From positions 33,107 to 71,954 of the forward strand of contig UCCS01000019.1 of NCBI GenBank assembly GCA_900470965.1: DNA of 38,848 bases, given 5' to 3'. The notes beneath the pieces were generated by a model that had not been told where the DNA came from, searched no databases, and saw only the letters and a program-made list of their open reading frames with translations. Shown here piece after piece: positions 7,864 through 15,531 of the stretch. This stretch comes from Hyphomicrobiales bacterium. GTDB lineage: Bacteria; Pseudomonadota; Alphaproteobacteria; Rhizobiales; Rhizobiaceae. Position numbers and translations under genes: made by a program. The first letter of the stretch is position 1. Each line of letters begins with the position of its first letter.

Positions 7864-9552
7864 TCAATTTCCGTCTCCCCCGGCCATGGTTCGCCGAAGG
7901 GCCTCTTCGAGCTCCGCCAGTTGATAGGGCTTTCGCAGGATCTTGATCCCCTGTGCCTCAGCGTCCTGTTTTGCCGCCTCGGAATATCCGCTAGTGAGCA
8001 GGACGGGCAAATCGCTCCGGCGGAGCCGGATCTCCTTCGCGAGCTCCACACCGTTCATCCCGCCTGGCATCATGATGTCCGAGAACACGAGGTCGACGCT
8101 GCGGCCGTTGGCCAAGGCGCCAAGTGCAGCTGCAGCCGATGCTGCCCGCACCACCTCAAATCCGAGCTCGTCGAGCATCTCAGCAACGAGCGCCGCGACT
8201 TCGTCGTCGTCTTCGACCAGCAGGACGTTACCGGCAGCTTCCGCTCGCCGCCTTGCGACATGCAGATCGACCAGGTGGTGCTGATCAAACGCTGGACGGT
8301 TCGGGGAGCGCGGTAGCAATAGCGAGATCGTGGTTCCTTTCCCAACTTGACTTTCTATCTTCACCGTTCCGCCGGACTGCTCAGCAAAGCCGTGAACCTG
8401 CGCGAGACCAAGACCCGATCCCTTGCCGATATCTTTCGTCGTGAAGAAGGGCTCGAATACTCTCGCCTGCACCTCAGGTGTCATTCCGGAGCCATCGTCA
8501 GCGACGACGAGGCGAACAAAGTCGCCGTGACCGTCAGCTTCTGCCCCTGCCGCTTTATTCTCGCCGGTAATCTTGATCGTGCCCCCCTTCGGCATCGCGT
8601 CGCGCGCGTTGACCGCGAGGTTCAAAACCACGAGTTCGAGTTCGCTGGCATCGACGTCGACCGGCCACAAGTCTGGTGAGAGATCAATGACGACGTGGAC
8701 GTCGCCCCTCAAGCTACGGTCCAGCAACTCGCGCATGCCGCCGATCTGGCGCGCCAGGTTGATGGTTTGCGGCTTGAGCTCCTGACGCCGGGAGAAAGCC
8801 AGCAGCTGGCGTGTCAGGCCCGATCCTCTTTCAGCAGCTTGCCGCATGCCGTCCATCAGCCGCTTGCGCCTCGCCGGGTCCGCCTGCCGATCGAGCATTT
8901 CCAGACCACCGGAAATGACCATGAGAAGGTTGTTGAAGTCATGCGCGACGCCACCCGTCAACTGACCGATCGCTTCGATCTTCTGAGCCTGACGAAGTTT
9001 CTCCTCGACCTCCGCCCGGACGCGTATCTGGTCCCGCAGAGCCGTGTTAGACGCTTCCAGCTCCTTGGTGCGAGCAACCACCTGACGTTCCAATTCCTGC
9101 GCGGCTTGCTCGCGTTCCTCAAGCAGCGCGCGCAGCTGCAACTGCCGTTTCCTTGCACGAAGTGCTGATTGCAAGCTGCTGACGAGCGTGAGCGCCTGGA
9201 CCGGCCGCTCCAGAAGCGCGACATTGCGCAGCTTGGCGATCACGTCCTGCCGCCACCCTTCGATGCCCATCTGCTCCTGGCGGCTGGTGAGCAAAATAAA
9301 GGGAAGGTCCGACCACGGTGGCTGGTCGGCGACCCATTTGTATAACGAGCTGGCATTTGTTCCAAACAGCGCTTCCTCGGCAAGAAACGCTGCTGATGCG
9401 CCGGTTTCAAGTTCTCTCACAAACGCGTAAAGATCACGGCATGCTTTGGCAGCGATCCCGTTGCGCATGAGCAGCTCGACCGACGCGGCCGCATCCCTGC
9501 CCACCGGAGCAAAGACGAGAACGGGTTCGGGCTCGAATTCACTTAACGCCAT
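7864..9552 (-). CDS. Hybrid histidine kinase with N-terminal pseudo-receiver, coupled to KaiC-like ATPase
   Basis: A 562-residue protein. Residues 1-130 resemble a receiver fold, but the phospho-acceptor Asp position reads AFLAEEAL and the conserved Lys-Pro reads ERPVQ, so it is probably a pseudo-receiver. A coiled coil (about 133-190) leads to HisKA (His about 204 in GGVAHDFNN), HATPase (NLAVNARDAM, DDGSGMT, GKGSGLGL) and a true C-terminal receiver (LVEDDDE, phospho-Asp in FSDIMMPGG, Lys in LRKPYQ). The gene overlaps the end of the upstream KaiC-like gene, which indicates translational coupling and a shared pathway. The start at ATG 9552 is chosen; a TTG at 9564 in the same frame is possible. 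Cyanobacterial clock output kinases also use degenerate receiver or KaiB-like domains, which makes the pairing notable. Confidence 0.9.
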   Translation of the reverse strand: MALSEFEPEPVLVFAPVGRDAAASVELLMRNGIAAKACRDLYAFVRELETGASAAFLAEEALFGTNASSLYKWVADQPPWSDLPFILLTSRQEQMGIEGWRQDVIAKLRNVALLERPVQALTLVSSLQSALRARKRQLQLRALLEEREQAAQELERQVVARTKELEASNTALRDQIRVRAEVEEKLRQAQKIEAIGQLTGGVAHDFNNLLMVISGGLEMLDRQADPARRKRLMDGMRQAAERGSGLTRQLLAFSRRQELKPQTINLARQIGGMRELLDRSLRGDVHVVIDLSPDLWPVDVDASELELVVLNLAVNARDAMPKGGTIKITGENKAAGAEADGHGDFVRLVVADDGSGMTPEVQARVFEPFFTTKDIGKGSGLGLAQVHGFAEQSGGTVKIESQVGKGTTISLLLPRSPNRPAFDQHHLVDLHVARRRAEAAGNVLLVEDDDEVAALVAEMLDELGFEVVRAASAAAALGALANGRSVDLVFSDIMMPGGMNGVELAKEIRLRRSDLPVLLTSGYSEAAKQDAEAQGIKILRKPYQLAELEEALRRTMAGGDGN

Positions 9553-11059
9553 CACGTCCGTCAACTGAATTTACTGCTGGAGCTGCGGTAAAATGGGGCG
9601 ATCCCGCCAGCACGCCAATGAAGTCGGCCGTCGGTGGCCCAAGCCGAATGCCTTTATCCGAGAGGCTGAATTCGCGAACGCTATGCTCGTGCTGGCCGCT
9701 TCGCTTTTTGACGACCGAGATCGCGCGGCGTATCGTTCCTTGCACCTCGAAATAACGCAGCATCACAACGGCATCGCTGAGGTAGCTCAGGTCGAGCGGC
9801 GCTTCGAGAGGACAGACGAGCCCATGTTGAGCGAGAACAAGGATCGACATGACACCGCGCTGGCCGAGATAGGTCAGCAATTCGTGCATCTGCAGGATCA
9901 GGAAACGCTCGTCCGGCATTGCATTCATGTAGCCGTTCAAGCTGTCGATGACGATGATGCGGGCACCGTCGTTCTCGACGCTTCTCTGGACGTTGGCCGT
10001 GAATTCGCCTGGCGACATTTCCGCCGGATCGATCTGCTGCAAGCGGATCATCCCGCTTTGCAGATGTTTCTGCAAATCGAAGCCGAGAGTCCTGGCGCGT
10101 GCTTGCAGCGTTCCCCGCCCTTCGTCGAAAGCGTAGATGACGGCATGCTCGCCCCGGTCGGCGGCCGCCAGAGCATAGGTCAGGGCGAGCGACGATTTTC
10201 CCACCCCGGCCGCGCCGAGGAACAAGGCGTTCGTCCCGCGCTCGAGCCCGCCACCCAGCATCTGATCGAGTTCTGCGATGCCGCTCGAGGTAAACTCCTC
10301 CTCAAACGCAAGATGGTGATCTGCTGCGATCAGCCGGGGGAAGACGTGGAGCCCGCCCTTCTCGATGATAAAATCATGGTAGCCCCCGCGAAACTTGATC
10401 CCGCGCATCTTTACGACGCGAAGGCGGCGACGTTCCGCGCCATAGTCGATCGCGGTCTGCTCCAGCAAGACGACACCATGCGCAATGGAATGGAGCTGAA
10501 GGTCGTTTTGCTGAGACGATAAATCGTCGAGAAGAATGACCGTACACTGTCGGCTGGTGAAATAGTGCTTCAGCGCGAGCACTTGCCGCCGGTAACGCAG
10601 AGGACTATGGGCCAGCAGACGCAACTCGGACAGGCTGTCGATGACGACCCGCTTTGGGTTGAGCTCGGACACCCGGTTGAGGATGAGCTTCGTCGTCTCG
10701 TTCAGTTCCATCTCCGCCGGATGAAACACCGTCAGCTCGCGATCCGGATCGAGCGTCGTTTCCGGGGGAACAAGTTCGAAGAGGCTGACGCCGTCGAGCG
10801 ACCAGCCGTGGCGTTTGGCGACGAGCTGCAGTTCGCGTTCCGTCTCCGACAGCGTTATATACAGCACCTGCTCCCCTTGCCGAGCGCCTTCGAGAAGAAA
10901 TTGCAAGGCTATCGTGGTTTTGCCTGTGCCGGGGCGGCCCTCGTAAAGGTAAAGCCGATTTTCGTCCAAGCCACCTTCAAGGATCACATCAAGGCCCGCG
11001 ACCCCGGTGGAAATGCGCGGCGTGTCGATCCTCTCCACTTCATCTGATGTTTCAGACAT
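9539..11059 (-). CDS. KaiC-like double-domain RecA-fold ATPase
   Basis: A 506-residue protein with two tandem KaiC/RadA-type domains. Domain I has Walker A GRPGTGKTT (about 41-49), an acidic SETERE motif after strand 2 and Walker B VVIDSLSEL. Domain II has GAAGVGKSS (about 282-290), FDEGRG and IIVIDSLNGY. The C-terminal part (YLSDAVVMLRYFE, then RRAISVVKKRSGQHE and REFSLSDKGIRLG) matches the KaiC II tail. By comparison with cyanobacterial KaiC from memory, the serine of the autophosphorylation pair is kept (about 425) while the threonine is Tyr (about 426). No kaiA or kaiB lies nearby. It overlaps the hybrid kinase gene, suggesting it feeds a two-component system, as in KaiC-kinase pairs of non-cyanobacteria. 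Confidence 0.92.
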   Translation of the reverse strand: MSETSDEVERIDTPRISTGVAGLDVILEGGLDENRLYLYEGRPGTGKTTIALQFLLEGARQGEQVLYITLSETERELQLVAKRHGWSLDGVSLFELVPPETTLDPDRELTVFHPAEMELNETTKLILNRVSELNPKRVVIDSLSELRLLAHSPLRYRRQVLALKHYFTSRQCTVILLDDLSSQQNDLQLHSIAHGVVLLEQTAIDYGAERRRLRVVKMRGIKFRGGYHDFIIEKGGLHVFPRLIAADHHLAFEEEFTSSGIAELDQMLGGGLERGTNALFLGAAGVGKSSLALTYALAAADRGEHAVIYAFDEGRGTLQARARTLGFDLQKHLQSGMIRLQQIDPAEMSPGEFTANVQRSVENDGARIIVIDSLNGYMNAMPDERFLILQMHELLTYLGQRGVMSILVLAQHGLVCPLEAPLDLSYLSDAVVMLRYFEVQGTIRRAISVVKKRSGQHEHSVREFSLSDKGIRLGPPTADFIGVLAGSPHFTAAPAVNSVDGRDGVK

Positions 11060-11314
11060 GTCCTACCTATGCAGCATGAATAAGCGGTGAGATGCATATA
11101 GATCAGCGTTGTTGGGGCTCAAGTGGCCGAATAGCGAGCATTGGCTGTGACGGTCGGTCCCGGGACGCTGAATAAGAACGGTCTCGTCGTCGCTCCCTTC
11201 GCTCTAGTGTTCCGAGGGTCTCAGCGCTCGCCGAGTGACGAGGGGAGGGCGGACGCAACGCGGCGGAACATCCCGTCTCTTGACTAGAGCTTCTGCCTTA
11301 CCGTTTATGATGCA

Positions 11315-11923
11315 ATGACAAACATTCATTCGATTTGCGTATATTGTGGTTCTTCCCCGGGCAACGATCCTGCGTTCGTTGAAGCCGGTGAAAAATTAGG
11401 TGCTGCCATCGCCAAGGCGGGGCTGGAACTGATCTACGGCGGTGGCACCAACGGCGTGATGGGCGCCGTCGGCCTCTCAGCGCTGAAAAACGGCGGCAAG
11501 GTCGGCGCTATCATCCCCAAGTTTCTGACAAATCGCGAATCGACCGCTGATGCGCTCAGGATTTTCGATGATTTGACCATTACCGAGACGATGCATGAGC
11601 GTAAACACGCCATGTTCCAACGTTCCGACGCTTTTGTCGCGTTGCCGGGTGGGATAGGCACTGTCGAAGAGATCGTTGAAATCATGACCTGGGCGCAGCT
11701 AGGACAGCATCGGAAGCCTATGGTCTTCGCCAATATATTGGGCTTCTGGAATCCGATGCTCTCCATGATCGAACACATGGAAAAAGTTGGATTTTTGCAT
11801 AGCCGCCATCTGATCCAGCCAATCGTTGTCGATCGGGTGGAGGACATTATACCGGCCATCCAAAATGCCGCACGACCTCCCGAGGTCTTCGAAGGTGTGC
11901 CGTCGATCATCGACAATATGTAA
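11315..11923 (+). CDS. LOG family protein (TIGR00730; nucleotide 5'-monophosphate phosphoribohydrolase)
   Basis: A 202-residue protein with the Rossmann-like LOG fold: SICVYCGSSPGNDP at the N terminus, LIYGGGTNGVMGAV near residue 40, the ETMHERKHAMFQRSDAFVALPGG stretch (described here by its ends) and the signature PGGIGTVEE near residue 112 with the catalytic Glu. Family members cleave cytokinin riboside monophosphates, or AMP/IMP-like nucleotides, to free base plus ribose 5-phosphate. The length is normal for the family. No strong ribosome site precedes the ATG. It stands alone, divergent from the KaiC-like gene across 255 bases. Confidence 0.92.
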   Translation: MTNIHSICVYCGSSPGNDPAFVEAGEKLGAAIAKAGLELIYGGGTNGVMGAVGLSALKNGGKVGAIIPKFLTNRESTADALRIFDDLTITETMHERKHAMFQRSDAFVALPGGIGTVEEIVEIMTWAQLGQHRKPMVFANILGFWNPMLSMIEHMEKVGFLHSRHLIQPIVVDRVEDIIPAIQNAARPPEVFEGVPSIIDNM

Positions 11924-12360
11924 AGCGGTATCGACCAATCGATTTTGTGACGGTTGGCGCATGACCTTGCCCCGTTGAAGTAATGTATTTTGAAGTAAGC
12001 TCTGGCCTATTGAAACGACCAGGGAATGAAGCGCAGGGGCGAGGCGGACCATCCCATTAGTGGTGAGCCAAGCAAGGTAAGCCCGCAACGCTGATGATGG
12101 AGAACCGTGACCGACAATTCGAGGAGTGGGCATACCGCATCCTTGATACTGCGGAAGACTGGGGTACTTTCACATCAAGAAAGTCTTGCCGGTCTGCTTC
12201 GACCCCACAAACCCTTGTTATGACGAAATGATCACCGCCAATATTGGCCGCTCGTCGGTTCACCTCTCCTCAAGAGCTCGGACCGTCTGGCGGTAATCCA
12301 TCCTTTAGTGAACATCCCTCGATGACGAGGACCGTGGCAAAGGGATACCGTCGATCCCAG
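11924..12360. other. Gap without a confident gene
   Basis: Nothing convincing is coded here. A 45-residue frame at 12094-12231 (+) begins with RDRQFEEWAYRIL, reminiscent of the start of DUF2934 proteins, but it lacks a ribosome site and the rest of the domain. The other frames are short and of poor composition. It leads into the DUF3302-like remnant and may be part of the same eroded zone. Confidence 0.4.
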
Positions 12361-12632
12361 CTAGGATGTGCCGGACAAGTTACGGAGAGCGGTCACGACA
12401 TCGCCATCAAGCCATCCGACATAGGCCCAGATGAGCACCAGGGGCCAGAGCGCACAGCCCAGGAACAGCGTGACCCATCCTCCGACGGTCACTGCCTGCG
12501 CCCATGGATGGTTCCGAGTGTGGCGATCATGCCTGGAAGCATGGCGAGGAAGACAGCGACTGCGACCGTGCTGAGGACGAGCACGACGAGAACGATCCAG
12601 GCGGGGATGTACAGCACACCGATGTCGTCACC
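12361..12632 (-). pseudogene. DUF3302 (YiaW-like) inner-membrane protein gene, frameshifted
   Basis: The minus strand encodes, in one frame, a hydrophobic helix (PAWIVLVVLVLSTVAVAVF) followed by LAMLPGMIA. One base-shift later, in a second frame, it continues RNHPWAQAVTVGGW, then a second hydrophobic helix (LFLGCALWPLVLIWAYVGW), ending in a natural stop at 12361-12363. Joined, these give the order expected for DUF3302 proteins: helix, PGxIA, RNHPxxxA, GW, WPLxxIWA. The break is around 12515. The 5' end has no clear start and a stop lies directly upstream (12633-12635). DUF3302 genes usually precede an HlyD-type secretion gene; none is here. Confidence 0.65.
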
Positions 12633-12676
12633 TTACCTGAACTGGACCTCGGCCCCGAAACACGAAGGCGGAACTT

Positions 12677-12721
12677 GTAACGACATCATCTTTACGGCGC
12701 TTGTGAAGATGATGTCGTTAC
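12677..12721. promoter_or_regulatory. 16-bp perfect palindromic operator over the toxin-antitoxin promoter
   Basis: Two perfectly complementary 16-base arms (12677-12692 and 12706-12721) are separated by 13 bases. The right arm lies between a -35-like TTGTGA (12701-12706) and a -10-like TATATG/TATGAT (12724-12731). Type II antitoxins of this class bind such palindromes to repress their own operon, so this is the likely operator. It could also form a strong hairpin in RNA. Confidence 0.7.
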
Positions 12722-12752
12722 GCTATATGATTGGTGGAGACAGGAGATTTCT

Positions 12753-13552
<800 letters not shown>

Positions 13553-13674
13553 TTTATCGGCATTGAGCTCAGCGCGTTTGCAGCCGTTTCTAACTTGCTG
13601 AAAACCAGTGTTGAAGCCATGCCATGTCGTCGGTTCGGCTCCCATCAAGGCGAACGATGCGCATAGAGGCTGCG

Positions 13675-13920
13675 CCGCTGAGGTGCGGGCAAATTCCAGC
13701 AGAGGCGCGACGCTGAGCGCAGGGCTGCGACGTAGCGAGCGCGCAGTTCACCGCATCGGCCAGAATGTCGGCGCCCAACTGAAACGCCGCCGCCAAACGA
13801 GCGTGACGGCCGTTTCCGTTTGGAGACGGGTGGATCGCGACCAGGCGATGATGAAATCTGATCGCAATTTCATCCGGCGGAAATGTCTGGTGCTCAATCC
13901 AATAGCGGACGTCGCCTAAC
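13675..13920 (-). pseudogene. Fic-domain 'mobile mystery protein B' remnant
   Basis: Reading the minus strand from 13920 gives GDVRYWIEHQTFPPDEIAI, then RFHHRLVAIHPSPNGNGRH, the core of a Fic protein of the mobile mystery protein B type; the expected HPFxxGNGR motif has Ser for Phe. The frame then loses similarity after ARLAAAFQLGADI, and a piece resembling the normal C terminus (APLLEFAR) appears in another frame. The N-terminal half is missing; the break at about 13920 adjoins the UdgX remnant. Such genes ride with toxin-antitoxin-like cassettes, and here it lies just behind the TacAT-like pair, in the opposite orientation. Confidence 0.7.
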
Positions 13921-13938
13921 AGGCTCGCGGGCTCCGCT

Positions 13939-14394
13939 CAGCCGGGAGATCATGAGGACATCGCCGGCAAGCCTTCGTCGGCCCCGCCGGAAGGCTGCTC
14001 GACAAATGTCTGCCGGAAGCCGGCGTCGATCGTTCGCTGTGTTACGTGACCAATGCGGTTAAGCACTTCAAGTTCGAACAGCGCGGCAAGCAGCGTCTTC
14101 ACACGAAGCCGAACGCCGGCGAGATACAATTTTGCGTGTGGTGGCTGGGCGGCGAACTGGATCTCCTCCGGCCTGATCCGGCGCTCGGCGCGACAGCCGC
14201 TTACGTTTTGATGGGTCGATCGGTCGGACTGAAAAAGGAGCGGGGCCATGTCCTGCAAGCGGCAAGCATCATCCAAATCCTTGTCACGATCCATCCTTCC
14301 TTCCTTTTCGAATTCGCGATCACGATGATCACGAAAGCCGCGGCAGCGCTTTATCGGCGACCTCAAGCGCATTGGCGACCATCTGAATCCCTAA
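13939..14394 (+). pseudogene. UdgX-type uracil-DNA glycosylase remnant
   Basis: The sequence reads QPGDHEDIAGK, shifts by one base, then continues FVGPAGRLLDK, YVTNAVKHFKFEQRGKQRLH, and LGATAAYVLMGRSVGLKKERG, followed by ILVTIHPSFL. These are the ordered landmarks of UdgX, which cuts uracil from DNA and stays covalently bound through the His of its KRRIH-like loop (here KQRLH, His kept). At least two further frame changes occur before a natural end (FIGDLKRIGDHLNP, stop at 14392-14394). The N terminus before the Gln-Pro-Gly motif is missing. The gene is dead, and is another repair function lost in this window. Confidence 0.75.
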
Positions 14395-14398
14395 CTGA

Positions 14399-14617
14399 TT
14401 AGGGCAAGGCGAAACCCCTATGGATCGAAACGGCCGACCCCGGGAGTTGCGCCCGCGGTCCGAACTGCTCTTCATCGGTCCAAAGGTTATCGGCGAGATC
14501 GCCGAGCGATTGCAGCACCAAACGACGGGGCCAGCCGGCAGCGGCTTCCTCAATGATCGACAAAGGACGGTTCCAAAGCCTGCTGGCGTTTGAGATCGTC
14601 GTCGCGCGGATTGTCAT
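14399..14617 (-). CDS. Short hypothetical protein, doubtful
   Basis: A 72-residue frame that includes NRPLSIIEEAAAGWPRRLV and LQSLGDLADNLWTDEEQFG. The composition is protein-like and other long frames here are worse, but no family is recognised and there is no clear ribosome site. It may be a real small gene or a piece of a longer one. It converges on the UdgX remnant with a 4-base gap. Confidence 0.3.
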   Translation of the reverse strand: MTIRATTISNASRLWNRPLSIIEEAAAGWPRRLVLQSLGDLADNLWTDEEQFGPRAQLPGSAVSIHRGFALP

Positions 14618-14673
14618 TCGGCCGTTTTATCAGCGGCACGAATAATGTCCTCCCGCATCCGATAAATGGCGCG

Positions 14674-14970
14674 TCAGCGCTTCGGTTGCTTGCCGAAGTC
14701 CTTGCGCAATTCGTCCTTGGCGCGATTGAGCGTCGCCAGGCGTGATTGCGACAGCTGCTTGCCGGCGCGGTTTATGTAAAAGGTGAGCATCGACATCGCA
14801 GACTGGAAAGGGCTGGCTTTTCGCCGCGGGCTCTCCTCCGCTGAATGCTTGAGCGAATCCGCGATCTTCTTGGCGCTACGCTGCTTAAAGACCCCGCCTT
14901 CGAGGTCCATCGCATCGCTGTTGTCGGTCACGTCCTGCGACCATTTCTGTTTTGATTTTTTTTTCGGCAT
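14674..14970 (-). CDS. DUF3175 family protein
   Basis: A 98-residue, very basic, soluble protein. It contains the DUF3175 features: KWSQDVTDNSDAMDLE, GVFKQRSAKKIADSLKHSAE, and FQSAMSMLTFYINRAGKQL followed by a helix RAKDELRKDFGK. The function is unknown. It lies 50 bases downstream of the plasmid-stabilisation-type gene on the same strand, separated by a perfect inverted repeat, and probably shares that gene's stress promoter with attenuation. The N-terminal MPKKKSKQK may bind nucleic acid. Confidence 0.82.
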   Translation of the reverse strand: MPKKKSKQKWSQDVTDNSDAMDLEGGVFKQRSAKKIADSLKHSAEESPRRKASPFQSAMSMLTFYINRAGKQLSQSRLATLNRAKDELRKDFGKQPKR

Positions 14971-14990
14971 AGGCGGCTCCTCAGGGGAAA

Positions 14991-15011
14991 GGCGCCATCG
15001 GTCATGGCGCC
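14991..15011. repeat. 8-bp perfect inverted repeat between two genes
   Basis: GGCGCCAT and ATGGCGCC flank a 5-base loop. The position between two minus-strand genes suggests a partial terminator or mRNA stabiliser. No T-run follows directly. Confidence 0.45.
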
Positions 15012-15020
15012 ATCGTCAGG

Positions 15021-15335
15021 CTAGTGATGAGCGTGGTGCTCGTTTCGCTTTCGGGTGGCCGCCGCCTTTTTGGCGGAAGCCGAACGCTCCTCCTTAGTTC
15101 GCGATGCAGCCGAAGCACCGCCCTTGCGTCCACCTTTTTCGGAGGAGGCATGGTTCTCGGCATGGCCGCGGCCGGAGCCGGACTTCTTGCCACCCCCGCT
15201 TTCCTTGTTGACGGTGGCCCAAGCTCGGCGCTGGGCTTCCTTCTCGGAAACGCCATGGTCTTCGTAGCCTTCCTCGATGTGCTCAGCCTTGCGCTTTTGC
15301 TTGTCGGTATAGGCGGACTTGTCACCTTGGGGCAT
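15021..15335 (-). CDS. 'Plasmid stabilisation' family small basic protein
   Basis: A 104-residue protein. The conserved N-terminal half (DKSAYTDKQKRKAEHIEEGY, then GVSEKEAQRRAWATVNK) is the signature of a small family commonly annotated as plasmid stabilisation protein in rhizobia and other proteobacteria. The C-terminal half is low complexity, rich in Lys, Ala, Ser, Gly and ending in a His cluster (EHHAHH). The true role is not established. An AAGGAG ribosome site and a GGAAC-N18-TT promoter precede it, so stress induction is likely. It is divergent from the ThDP enzyme gene, which has its own promoter of the same type. Confidence 0.8.
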   Translation of the reverse strand: MPQGDKSAYTDKQKRKAEHIEEGYEDHGVSEKEAQRRAWATVNKESGGGKKSGSGRGHAENHASSEKGGRKGGASAASRTKEERSASAKKAAATRKRNEHHAHH

Positions 15336-15368
15336 GGAACATCTCCTTAGCTGATGTGAAGCAAGGAA

Positions 15369-15393
15369 AACTGCGGTTTAGCGGCAAAGTTCC
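15369..15393 (-). promoter_or_regulatory. EcfG/RpoE2-type promoter of the plasmid-stabilisation-type gene
   Basis: Minus strand GGAAC (15393-15389), 18 bases, then TT (15370-15369), preceded by G as in the common GTT form. The predicted start point is about 25-30 bases upstream of the ATG at 15335, an ideal leader length. Confidence 0.6.
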
Positions 15394-15463
15394 GGTGATG
15401 GTCCACAGGGCGGGCGCAGCCGATGTCACCGCCTTGCGTTTTGACCAGCTCCTGTTCGCGAGC

Positions 15464-15489
15464 GGAACCAACATGGCCAGACAAGGGTT
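15464..15489 (+). promoter_or_regulatory. EcfG/RpoE2-type promoter of the ThDP enzyme gene
   Basis: GGAAC (15464-15468), 19 bases, then TT (15488-15489). The leader to the ATG at 15532 would be about 35 bases. The GGAACCAA beginning and GGTTT end are repeated in front of the broken copy of this gene at 21292. Confidence 0.6.
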
Positions 15490-15531
15490 TGTTGACACAG
15501 ACCCTGACCATGACATCGAAAGGCATTTTCC

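Noticed and set aside
7093..8316. 407-codon open frame on the plus strand
   Set aside because: It runs antisense through both hybrid kinase genes and their gap, its protein has no motif, and GC-rich codon bias on the other strand explains the absence of stops.
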